A DNA stretch of 50,885 nt, from NCBI GenBank assembly GCA_023388515.1, contig JAEWGD010000024.1, positions 1-50,885 on the forward strand, given 5' to 3'. Made by a program: the position numbers and the translations under genes. Numbering within the stretch: the first letter of the stretch is position 1; the number at the start of each line of letters is the position of its first letter. This document shows, piece by piece, positions 24,747-32,723 of this stretch. The notes beneath the pieces were generated by a model. That model was not told the origin of the DNA and ran no database searches. It saw nothing but the letters and a program-made list of their open reading frames with translations. This DNA is from Bacillota bacterium. GTDB lineage: Bacteria > Bacillota > Clostridia > Oscillospirales > Ruminococcaceae.

Positions 24747-26024
24747 ATGCCTGCAAATATAGTTGTTGGAACTCAATGGGGAGATGAGGGCAAGGGCAAA
24801 ATAATCGATATCCTTGCATCAAGAGCAGAGGTCGTTGTTCGTTCACAGGGTGGGAATAATGCTGGACATACCGTTGTGAATAACGGTCAAACCTATAAAC
24901 TACACCTTATTCCATCGGGTATCCTGTATCCTAATACGCTTTGCCTAATCGGTGCTGGCGTTGTTATCGACCCTAAGGATTTTCTAGGCGAAATTAAGGA
25001 GCTGCACGAAAGAGGAATTTCTACTGACAAGCTTAAAATTGACCCAAGAGCCCATGTTGTTATGCCTTGGCATATAACACTTGACGGATTGTCCGAGGAA
25101 TTCAGAGGTAATTCTGATATAGGCACTACAAAAAGAGGTATAGGCCCTGCTTATATGGACAAATATGAGAGATGCGGCATAAGACTGTATGATTTGGTAA
25201 ATGCTGATGTATTTGCTACAAAAGTTCGTGAAACAGGAAAGCTTAAAAATAAAATTATAACTGAAGTTTATGGCGGAGAGGCTTTTGACCTTGAGGCTGT
25301 TATTGCTGAATATAATGAATACGGAAAACAGCTTGCACCTTATGTTGACGACGTATCTGTCTTGACATATGATGCTCATAAAGCTGGAAAGACTATAATG
25401 TTTGAGGGTGCACAGGCAACACTTCTAGACATTGATTTTGGAACATATCCTTATGTAACGTCATCACATCCCCTTTCGGCTGGTGTATGCGTTGGAACAG
25501 GTGTAGGCCCAAGAATGATTACAAATATTATCGGTGTTGCAAAGGCTTATACAACAAGGGTAGGTAAAGGGCCGTTCCCGACAGAACTTGATGATGAAAT
25601 TGGCGAGAGAATTAGAACTGTCGGTGGTGAATTCGGCACAACAACAGGTAGACCTAGAAGAACTGGTTGGTTTGATGCAGTGATTGTTCGCCATTCAGTA
25701 AGAGTTAATGGGTTGGATGGACTTGCTATAAATAAGCTTGATACGCTTATGGGATTGGGTACGCTGAAGATTTGTGTGGGCTATGAAAAGCCAGATGGCA
25801 CGATAATTAAGAATTTTCCTCCTACGCTTGAAGAACTAGATGGTTGCAAGCCAATTTATGAGGAGGCAGAGGGCTTTGATACTGATATTTCAGGTTGCAG
25901 AACATTTGAAGAATTGCCTGAAAGCTGTAAAACATACATTAAAAGGCTTGAGGATCTTTGTGAATGTCCGATTGTTATGGTTGGCGTAGGCCCTGATAGA
26001 AGTCAGATTATTGAGAGAAATTAA
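24747..26024 (+). CDS. purA: Adenylosuccinate synthase
   Basis: Joins IMP and aspartate with GTP to give adenylosuccinate, the first step of the AMP branch; PurB, also in this window, does the next. The 425-residue length is standard. Motifs: the GTP/IMP site VVGTQWGDEGKGKIIDILA, QGGNNAGHTVV, GTTKRGIGPAYMDK, FEGAQATLLDIDFGTYPYVTSS, and the C-terminal GVGPDR. The start is ATG 24747 after AAGAGGA; the upstream in-frame ATG at 24708 has no RBS. Confidence 0.96.
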   Translation: MPANIVVGTQWGDEGKGKIIDILASRAEVVVRSQGGNNAGHTVVNNGQTYKLHLIPSGILYPNTLCLIGAGVVIDPKDFLGEIKELHERGISTDKLKIDPRAHVVMPWHITLDGLSEEFRGNSDIGTTKRGIGPAYMDKYERCGIRLYDLVNADVFATKVRETGKLKNKIITEVYGGEAFDLEAVIAEYNEYGKQLAPYVDDVSVLTYDAHKAGKTIMFEGAQATLLDIDFGTYPYVTSSHPLSAGVCVGTGVGPRMITNIIGVAKAYTTRVGKGPFPTELDDEIGERIRTVGGEFGTTTGRPRRTGWFDAVIVRHSVRVNGLDGLAINKLDTLMGLGTLKICVGYEKPDGTIIKNFPPTLEELDGCKPIYEEAEGFDTDISGCRTFEELPESCKTYIKRLEDLCECPIVMVGVGPDRSQIIERN

Positions 26025-26130
26025 TTGGATAACGTTTACAATTAAAGATAATATTATCAAGATTATAGTTGTATTTAACAATATCACTGGGTGACAATTG
26101 TTCATTATAAGCAAATAGCATGGTTTACTA

Positions 26131-26159
26131 TTGACTATTTTTATTGATTATGCTATAAT
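26131..26159 (+). promoter_or_regulatory. Promoter for the repeat-bearing membrane protein
   Basis: TTGACT (26131-26136), a 17-base spacer, and TATAAT (26154-26159). This shows that a longer reading of the gene from 26131 is not real. Confidence 0.7.
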
Positions 26160-26199
26160 TACACCACTGTATTATACATTTAAACGATGGGGTGATTTC

Positions 26200-27111
26200 A
26201 TGAGTGATGAAGAATTATATGGGGTAAGTGTCCCAGAACTTGAAGATGAAGTTCAAGAGTATGCAAGAACAAAAGAGACAAAGCTTGATGATGTAATTGC
26301 ACCTACTTTGGGCGATGTTTATATACCACCACCATGTCCAAGAAGAACTGAGTTAGAGGATATTGTTGCACCTGAGTTCGAGGACACATATTCAGCTAGG
26401 GAGAATAGTATAGGGGGCTTAGAAGAAATCAAAGCTCCTGTGCTTGAAGATACTTATGTTGAGAAAAAAAGAGAAGTAGTGAGAGTTGATGACGATTTAG
26501 CGTCAGTTAAGGCTGCTTTGCTTACAGAAGAAGAAGATGATGGGAGAAATACCTATAAGCCGAACTTTGCTGATACAAGTGTTGAAGAAGCTAAGAAAGA
26601 GGCATTAAATCGCTCTATTAAGGGTGCGTTAAGTGAAAAGCCTGCAAGCTTTGATGAGAAAAAAAGTCGTGAGATGTATCGTGCTTTGATGGCAGAGCAA
26701 CGTGTTGAACTAGCACGAAAGGGTGGCAAGAGGGTAATAGTGCTTATGATTTTGGGCATTATTATGAGTGTGCTGTTCTACTTATTTGCAACGGCAAACG
26801 ACTTAAAGCCTGACAGGGTTGGTGCTATAGATAAGGTAATTACTATTATACCATACTGTTGTATTGCATCGGGAGTTGCTTCGTTGCTAATGATTGCGAG
26901 GTCGAAGGTTGTAAAGGGGTTTGTATCGTTTATTTTTGGAGTTATGACGGCAGTTTCGTTGCTCGGTGGGGGCTATATACTTACTGAAAAAACTAGTTTT
27001 ACATTAAGTTTAGGGATGATTGTGGCAGTATTTGCAATAAATGTATTTATAAGCTTTTCATTGAATTCAAGTGAAGCGATAGATGTATATTATAAAGGCA
27101 ATGGTGCTTAA
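26200..27111 (+). CDS. Unrecognised membrane protein with N-terminal LEDIxAPxLEDTY repeats
   Basis: A 303-residue protein that matches no family I know. Residues about 1-110 are acidic and hydrophilic and carry three degenerate copies of a unit of roughly 30 residues: LDDVIAPTLGDVYIPPP, LEDIVAPEFEDTYSA, and LEEIKAPVLEDTYVE; a fourth, weaker one may be YKPNFADTS. A charged linker with RALMAEQRVELARKGGKR follows. Then come about four hydrophobic helices (residues about 178-197, 210-232, 238-260, 265-290). The N-terminus is probably cytoplasmic and may be a binding platform; this is inference. RBS GGGGTG. It has its own promoter and terminator, so it acts as a single-gene unit. Confidence 0.75.
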   Translation: MSDEELYGVSVPELEDEVQEYARTKETKLDDVIAPTLGDVYIPPPCPRRTELEDIVAPEFEDTYSARENSIGGLEEIKAPVLEDTYVEKKREVVRVDDDLASVKAALLTEEEDDGRNTYKPNFADTSVEEAKKEALNRSIKGALSEKPASFDEKKSREMYRALMAEQRVELARKGGKRVIVLMILGIIMSVLFYLFATANDLKPDRVGAIDKVITIIPYCCIASGVASLLMIARSKVVKGFVSFIFGVMTAVSLLGGGYILTEKTSFTLSLGMIVAVFAINVFISFSLNSSEAIDVYYKGNGA

Positions 27112-27120
27112 AAAGTAATA

Positions 27121-27156
27121 AAAAAGGAACGTTTCGGTTGCGAAATGTTCCTTTTT
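27121..27156 (+). terminator. Terminator of the repeat-bearing membrane protein gene
   Basis: AAAAAGGAACGTTTCG (27121-27136) pairs with CGAAATGTTCCTTTTT (27141-27156), one mismatch, with a GTTG loop, ending in a T run nine bases after the stop. Confidence 0.88.
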
Positions 27157-27209
27157 TCATGTCATAAATTACAAATTAGTAATAATATAAAAAAATCGCG
27201 GGAAATTGC

Positions 27210-27238
27210 TTGACATATGCGAATGGATTTGGTATAAT
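27210..27238 (+). promoter_or_regulatory. Promoter of the ABC exporter cassette
   Basis: Perfect TTGACA (27210-27215), a 17-base spacer, and perfect TATAAT (27233-27238). Confidence 0.82.
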
Positions 27239-27313
27239 TTTATAGCAATGTGTTCTATTACATATAGTACACCAATGTTTATATATTTCGGGCAATTATA
27301 TTGGAAAGGGACG

Positions 27314-28039
27314 ATGGATTTGAACGTAAAAAAATTTTTAAGACACATGAATCGTGGGGTTTTGCTGGGTGGTATTATTGTTGTTGGACTGGTTATCTAT
27401 ATAGCTGTTGACACAGTAAACTTTAAAAAGGATATACCAATGTTTGAACAGTTTATTGAGGATTATTATGCTAATATATCAGAAATAGCAGTTACTCCAG
27501 AAGAAAATCAGAGTGTAAAAGATTTAGATATTACAAAAAAGGAATTAGCGAGGGTTAGAGAAGAATACAGTAGCTTTATTGATGAGAATTGGACAAATTA
27601 TTCAAATGATCTTTATTATTACACGACTAAGGAAGATGTAATACGCAATGTGAATAATTTTAATGGTATTGAAACAAAGAATCTTGAGGGATATGTAACT
27701 AATTGGAGTTACAAGTTAAGTGAAATTAAGGTTAATAAGCTTGGTCCTAATATAATAAGTATTACTTATGTTGACGATGTCACAGCTGAGTTTACAGGTA
27801 ATCCATTAGTTATGAACGTTGACGGTTTAACACTTCCAAACTTTATGGGTTTTAGTAGGAATTATGAGGAGCTAAAAGGAAAAGAAAAAATGGAGAAAGC
27901 TACCTTGTCAAACCAACGTACGATAAAGCTTAAGAAAGTTGATGGAAAATGGAAAATATACGGAAGTGAAAACTTCTACGGTGGAGATAATTTTGAAGTA
28001 GTTGGAGGTGATGAGAATGTCAACGATATTAAAGGTTGA
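27314..28039 (+). CDS. Membrane-anchored protein of unknown function, first gene of an ABC cassette
   Basis: A 241-residue protein with one N-terminal membrane helix (GVLLGGIIVVGLVIYIAV) and an external domain of about 200 residues. The domain has a coiled-coil-prone helix (DITKKELARVREEYSSFIDEN) and ends in a strand TIKLKKVDGKWKIYG. That ending is reminiscent of NTF2/SnoaL-like folds but too weak to call. The ATG at 27314 sits close to GGAAAGGG; a TTG two codons on is an alternative. The 3' end overlaps the ABC ATPase gene by 23 bases, which ties it to the transporter as an accessory or sensor subunit. Confidence 0.7.
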   Translation: MDLNVKKFLRHMNRGVLLGGIIVVGLVIYIAVDTVNFKKDIPMFEQFIEDYYANISEIAVTPEENQSVKDLDITKKELARVREEYSSFIDENWTNYSNDLYYYTTKEDVIRNVNNFNGIETKNLEGYVTNWSYKLSEIKVNKLGPNIISITYVDDVTAEFTGNPLVMNVDGLTLPNFMGFSRNYEELKGKEKMEKATLSNQRTIKLKKVDGKWKIYGSENFYGGDNFEVVGGDENVNDIKG

Positions 28040-28964
28040 GAATTTAAATAAACATTTTGGAAAAAGACAGATTTTGCATGACATCTCGTTTGAAACCTAT
28101 TCAGGAGAGGTATTCGGATTTCTAGGGCCTAATGGTGCAGGAAAAACTACTACTATTAAAATTGCAGTTGGCTTGCTGTCACTTGATGAGGGTGATATTA
28201 AGATTAATGACATTAGTATAAAAAAGGATTTTGAGGGTGCTATATCCTATGTGGGTGGTATTGTTGAAAATCCTGAACTTTATAAGCATATGTCGGGTAT
28301 GCAGAATTTAAGGCAGTACGCAAGAATGAGAAAAGGCGTTGACCAAAAGCGTATAGATGAGGTTATTGAACTTGTTGGGCTTAAAAATAGGATTAATGAC
28401 AGAGTCAGCAAATACTCATTGGGTATGCGTCAACGTTTAGGCGTTGCACAGGCGTTGTTACATCGTCCGAAATTGCTTATTCTTGATGAGCCTACTAATG
28501 GGCTTGACCCTGCTGGAATTAAGGGGTTGAGGGATATACTAAAGGATTTGGCACATAAAGAGCAGATTAGCGTTCTTGTTTCAAGCCATCTCATGTCAGA
28601 AATGGAGCTTATGTGTGACAGAGTCGGCATTATAATGAATGGAAAGCTGATTGGCGTTAAGACTGTTGAGGAGCTTATTTCATCTGTTTCAGGGGATTTA
28701 GTGACATATAAGCTAAAGGTAGATAATGCAGAAAAGGCAGTAGCTTTAATGGATAACATTAGTGATGAAAATAAGAAAATTATTGATGAGAGCCATGTTG
28801 AAATTTTAGTTGATAAAGAAAATGCAGATGAGGTTGTAAGTGGCATTGTAAATAAATTGGTTACAAATGGAGTTAAGCTGAGTATGCTATGCCCTGCTGA
28901 AAATAAAAAACTTGAGGATGTCTTTATGGAGATTACTAAAGATGGGGGTGTGCAGATTGCTTAG
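28017..28964 (+). CDS. ABC transporter ATP-binding protein (BcrA/CcmA type)
   Basis: A 315-residue ATPase of an ABC-2 exporter. It shows Walker A GPNGAGKTTT, Q-loop region YVGGIVENPELYKHMSG, signature YSLGMRQRLGVAQALL, Walker B LLILDEPTNGLDPAG, and H-loop VSSHLMSEME. The C-terminal 90 residues are typical of bacitracin/lantibiotic-type ATPases. The start is ATG 28017, six bases after GGAGGTG, inside the preceding gene. The permease gene overlaps its end by eight bases. The family exports peptides, lipids or drugs; the substrate here is unknown. Confidence 0.88.
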   Translation: MSTILKVENLNKHFGKRQILHDISFETYSGEVFGFLGPNGAGKTTTIKIAVGLLSLDEGDIKINDISIKKDFEGAISYVGGIVENPELYKHMSGMQNLRQYARMRKGVDQKRIDEVIELVGLKNRINDRVSKYSLGMRQRLGVAQALLHRPKLLILDEPTNGLDPAGIKGLRDILKDLAHKEQISVLVSSHLMSEMELMCDRVGIIMNGKLIGVKTVEELISSVSGDLVTYKLKVDNAEKAVALMDNISDENKKIIDESHVEILVDKENADEVVSGIVNKLVTNGVKLSMLCPAENKKLEDVFMEITKDGGVQIA

Positions 28965-30336
28965 ATTTCTAAGGCTTATGAAAAATGAATTTATAAAGCT
29001 CACGCTAAAGGTAAGCACATGGATTATGGTTATTCTCATAGTTGCACTATGTGTGGGATATTCAGGCATGAGCTATGCAATGTTGCAGTATGCCGACAAG
29101 GGAATGTCTAATAGCAACAGTGCTTCGGGTTATAAATATGAGATGGAATACTTAGAGGAAACAAAGCCAGAGGGTTGGGAAGAACAGGTAGAAAGCCTGC
29201 AATATCTTATTGATAATCAAATTTATGATGGCTGGAGGTTTAGGGCAGTAGCTGATATGAGTTCAGTGAAGGCTGGTGGTAAAGACAAAGCTACTACCGA
29301 GAAAGTAAATCTCATAAAAAGGGCAATTGAGAATAATGATTGGAAGATGTATTTTCAGTTTAAGGTTGATGAAAACAATGCTGTTTATACGGATACTGCT
29401 GAAAGAGAAATACAAAACTGGGGATATACTTATTCCTTAGATAATAATATTGAGCCTACTGTTGGTGAATGGAAAACAACGGTTATTGATGAATTGGCGT
29501 TAGCAAAGATTTCAGCATATCAAATTGAAAGTTCCTCTCAATCACTTTCGGGTGACGTTCAAAAGGAATTCAATACTCTTAAAGACAATATAAAAATAAA
29601 TGAATATCGCCTTGAAAATAATATAGAGTATAGCGTTGAGGATGTTGGCATTTTAGCTCTTATGGGCGAAACATACGGCTTTGATGTTTGGGTAATGCTT
29701 GGCATGGGTGTTCAATTGGTTTCAACTGTGGGGCTAATTGTAATTATCATTGCTGGTGGTATTGTTGCAAGTGAATTCTCTTCAGGAACAATTAAATTCT
29801 TGCTTATTAATCCTGTTAAAAGAGGAAAGATACTTGCGTCAAAGTATGCAGTAGTGATTTCGATTACATTTATACTTTTACTTTTAATGTATATTATATT
29901 TGGTTTAATGGGTGGAATTTTATCTGGATTTGAAAACGCTGGGGCATCTAACTTGTCGGTAATTAATGGCAAGGTTGTTGAAATGTCTGGGTTCTTATTC
30001 ATGGCAAAAACCTATCTATTAGCTAGTATAAACATGATTGTTATGGCAACACTTGCATTTTCAATTTCGTCATTGATGAGAAGTTCAGCATTTGCGATTG
30101 GTGTAAGTATCTTTGCTATGATGGGTGGAAGTATTATTGACACAATATTAAGTCAACTTTTAAAAGTCGATTGGGGAAGATATTTGGTTTTCTCAAACAT
30201 AGACCTTGTAAATATTGCACAAGGCAACTCAATATATGAGGGGCAAACGCTAGGATTTGCTATTGCAGTTTTAGCAGTGCATATGGTAGTATTCTTGCTT
30301 GCAGCATGGGACGGATTTGTAAGACGAGAGGTATAA
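28957..30336 (+). CDS. ABC-2 type transporter permease
   Basis: Membrane subunit of the exporter, 459 residues if it starts at TTG 28957. That codon is six bases after GGGGGTG and gives an eight-base overlap with the ATPase stop. The alternative ATG at 28978 has only AAGG nearby. The protein has one N-terminal helix (TWIMVILIVALCVGYSGM), an extracellular region of about 200 residues, and about five C-terminal helices. These include the ABC-2 segment GIVASEFSSGTIKFLLINPVK. A terminator follows at 30347. Confidence 0.85.
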   Translation: MLRFLRLMKNEFIKLTLKVSTWIMVILIVALCVGYSGMSYAMLQYADKGMSNSNSASGYKYEMEYLEETKPEGWEEQVESLQYLIDNQIYDGWRFRAVADMSSVKAGGKDKATTEKVNLIKRAIENNDWKMYFQFKVDENNAVYTDTAEREIQNWGYTYSLDNNIEPTVGEWKTTVIDELALAKISAYQIESSSQSLSGDVQKEFNTLKDNIKINEYRLENNIEYSVEDVGILALMGETYGFDVWVMLGMGVQLVSTVGLIVIIIAGGIVASEFSSGTIKFLLINPVKRGKILASKYAVVISITFILLLLMYIIFGLMGGILSGFENAGASNLSVINGKVVEMSGFLFMAKTYLLASINMIVMATLAFSISSLMRSSAFAIGVSIFAMMGGSIIDTILSQLLKVDWGRYLVFSNIDLVNIAQGNSIYEGQTLGFAIAVLAVHMVVFLLAAWDGFVRREV

Positions 30337-30346
30337 TAAAAATAAA

Positions 30347-30378
30347 AAAACCGTTCAGTCACTTGGCTGAACGGTTTT
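30347..30378. terminator. Bidirectional terminator between the ABC cassette and ychF
   Basis: A perfect 12-bp stem, AAAACCGTTCAG (30347-30358) with CTGAACGGTTTT (30367-30378), with an A run before it and T after. It lies 10 bases past the permease stop and about 60 bases past the ychF stop. Confidence 0.85.
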
Positions 30379-30439
30379 GCTATACTATAAAGTGCCTACG
30401 GTGGAATACAATGAGGAATCTATCGGAGATACCTTTTTC

Positions 30440-31534
30440 TTATACATTAAACCTAAAAAGAACAATATCGCCATCTTGCACAATATATTCCTTGCCCTCA
30501 AGACGTACAAGTCCTTTTTCTTTTGCAGCAGCCATAGTTCCACAGTTTATTAAATCTATGAATGAAATGATTTCAGCACGAATAAAGCCTTTTTCAAAGT
30601 CGGTGTGGATTTTACCAGCTGCTTGAGGAGCTTTCGTGCCTTGTGTTATTGTCCATGCACGAACCTCTTGCTTTCCAGCTGTAAGGTATGAAATCAACCC
30701 AAGAAGAGCATACCCCTCTTTGATAATTCTATTTAGCCCAGATACCTCAAGTCCAAGTTCACCCAAAAACATCGCCTTGTCTTCCCTGCTCATATCAGAA
30801 ATTTCAGCTTCAATTTCAGCACAAATTGGCAAAACAGCAGCATTTTCAGCCTTAGCAATTTCACAAACAATTTTATAATTTTCATTAGTTTCTATATTAT
30901 TTATAAAATCATCTTCACAAAGATTAGCAGCATAAATTACAGGCTTTGAAGATAGTAGTGGAGTGGTTTTAATTATTTCTGCCTCGTCATCATCGAATGG
31001 GAAACTGCGTGCAGACTTGCCCTCCTCAAGATGTGATTTCAACCTTTCAAGGAATTCAACTTCTGCTAAGTATTTTTTATCACCCTTAACAAGCTTTTTT
31101 GTTCGGTCGATACGGCGTTCAACCATCTCAACATCAGAAAAAACAAGTTCAAGGTTTATTGTTTCAATATCACGCTTAGGGTTTATTTCTCCGTCAACGT
31201 GGATAACGTCAGCGTTTTCAAAACAGCGTACAACATGAACAATAGCGTCAACCTCACGAATATCAGCTAAAAATTTATTCCCAAGTCCCTCGCCCTTAGA
31301 TGCACCTTTTACAAGTCCAGCAATATCCACAAATTCAAGGCTTGCAGGTGAAAACTTATCAGGGTCGTAAATTTTTGAAAGAGCATCAAGCCTTTCGTCA
31401 GGCACAGAAACCACGCCCACATTTTTTTCAATTGTGCAAAACGGATAGTTTGCAGATTCAGCACCAGCATTTGTTAAAGCATTAAATAAAGTGCTCTTTC
31501 CAACGTTAGGAAGACCTACCATTCCAAGTTTCAT
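30440..31534 (-). CDS. ychF: Redox-regulated/ribosome-associated ATPase YchF (OBG family)
   Basis: A conserved P-loop NTPase that prefers ATP over GTP and associates with ribosomes. The 364-residue length is standard. It shows G1 GLPNVGKSTLFNALT, the NYPFCTIEKNVG switch region, G3 DIAGLVKGASKGEGLGNKFL, a coiled-coil insert (about 130-200), and the C-terminal TGS domain with REVRAWTI, KAPQAAGKIHTDFEKGFIRA and KEYIVQDGDIVLFRF. The start is ATG 31534, after AAAGGA. A 33-residue upstream extension to 31633 crosses a likely promoter and is rejected. Confidence 0.95.
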   Translation of the reverse strand: MKLGMVGLPNVGKSTLFNALTNAGAESANYPFCTIEKNVGVVSVPDERLDALSKIYDPDKFSPASLEFVDIAGLVKGASKGEGLGNKFLADIREVDAIVHVVRCFENADVIHVDGEINPKRDIETINLELVFSDVEMVERRIDRTKKLVKGDKKYLAEVEFLERLKSHLEEGKSARSFPFDDDEAEIIKTTPLLSSKPVIYAANLCEDDFINNIETNENYKIVCEIAKAENAAVLPICAEIEAEISDMSREDKAMFLGELGLEVSGLNRIIKEGYALLGLISYLTAGKQEVRAWTITQGTKAPQAAGKIHTDFEKGFIRAEIISFIDLINCGTMAAAKEKGLVRLEGKEYIVQDGDIVLFRFNV

Positions 31535-31767
31535 ATTTTCAAAATCCTTTTCTGTAATATTTATATAGACGCAACAAGAAGATGTTGCTACGAAATCGCT
31601 ATTAATTATAACATAATTCCCACACAAAAACAAGTGAGGATTAAAATTAAAAAACTTAGCTTGAAAAACTGATAAAAGTCAATATCGGACTAATTATTAG
31701 TCATAAAAACGGGTTGAAGATTATAAAGTAATCTGTTATAATTAAATTTAGTGAAATGAATATTGAG

Positions 31768-32607
31768 TTAATGGTTGAGCAATTCCTTCCTTTTTTCACT
31801 AGGAGTACAGCCAAAACGGTTTTTGAATAGCTTAATAAACATTTTATAATTAGTGAACCCATTTCTGCTAAGAATTTCAGATATGCTATAACTTGTACTA
31901 GCAAGGTCATTATAGACATATTCCAAGCGAATGGAATTCAGATATTCAAGAAAGGTTATACCCATATGCTTTTTGAAAAAACGTGAAAAATACTCAGGAT
32001 TAAGGGAAACAACGGTTGAAATGTCATTGAGTGAAATTTCCTCCATATAATGCTTTTTAACATAATAGGTAATCTGACTTAAACGTTCAATATACTTCTC
32101 ATGCTTTTGTTGCTCAATAGGGCTGATTTCATTTTTGAAATTGCTATTTATGTAAAAAAGCAACTCAAATACAAGGCTGTAAAACTTTAAAAGATACCCA
32201 TTTGATTTTGATTGACATAATGACAAAAGCTCTTTCAACAGCGTTTTTACATAATCCGTAGATGGATTTGGTTTATCTTTATTATAATTTAGCTTAAATT
32301 CGATAAAGTCAATATTAGGTATATGCTTTTTTATAAAATCATAGGATATTTGAAGTAGAAAAATCTTACAATGTCTAATACTATTTGTTGAATGTATATC
32401 TCTAGGATTTACCATAATATAATCGCCAGAATTAATGGTATAAGCCTCATTGTTAATAGTAGTAGTATACTGCCCCTCGATTATATAAATGAACTCCATG
32501 CTATTATGCCAATGTTTAGCGACAAAACTTCCGCTGTGTTCACAAATATAAAAATGCATATCTATGTTGTTTTTGTAAAAAATAATTTCATGAGGATACG
32601 CTTCCAT
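31768..32607 (-). CDS. AraC family transcriptional regulator
   Basis: A 279-residue regulator. The N-terminal half is a cupin-like effector domain (HWHNSMEFIYIIEGQYTTTI and YTINSGDYIMVNPRDIHS). The C-terminal 100 residues are a double helix-turn-helix of the AraC/XylS type (ISLNDISTVVSLNPEYFSRF, then SISEILSRNGFTNYKMFIKL and FKNRFGCTPSEKR). The RBS AGGTGGTG precedes the ATG. It is divergent from the MATE transporter with 116 bases between start codons, so it probably controls that gene. The effector is unknown; such cupin domains often sense sugars or small aromatics. Confidence 0.9.
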   Translation of the reverse strand: MEAYPHEIIFYKNNIDMHFYICEHSGSFVAKHWHNSMEFIYIIEGQYTTTINNEAYTINSGDYIMVNPRDIHSTNSIRHCKIFLLQISYDFIKKHIPNIDFIEFKLNYNKDKPNPSTDYVKTLLKELLSLCQSKSNGYLLKFYSLVFELLFYINSNFKNEISPIEQQKHEKYIERLSQITYYVKKHYMEEISLNDISTVVSLNPEYFSRFFKKHMGITFLEYLNSIRLEYVYNDLASTSYSISEILSRNGFTNYKMFIKLFKNRFGCTPSEKRKELLNH

Positions 32608-32643
32608 ATTGCACCACCTAACATATCAAAGACCAATTTACAC

Positions 32644-32672
32644 TTTACACATTCATAATAACACAATACAAT
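32644..32672 (+). promoter_or_regulatory. Promoter of the MATE transporter gene
   Basis: TTTACA (32644-32649), a 17-base spacer, and TACAAT (32667-32672). The region is shared with the divergent AraC gene. Confidence 0.55.
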
Positions 32673-32723
32673 AAAAAATACAATACACTTTTCTAATCAT
32701 TGAAAGATAAGGAGGACTGTAAC

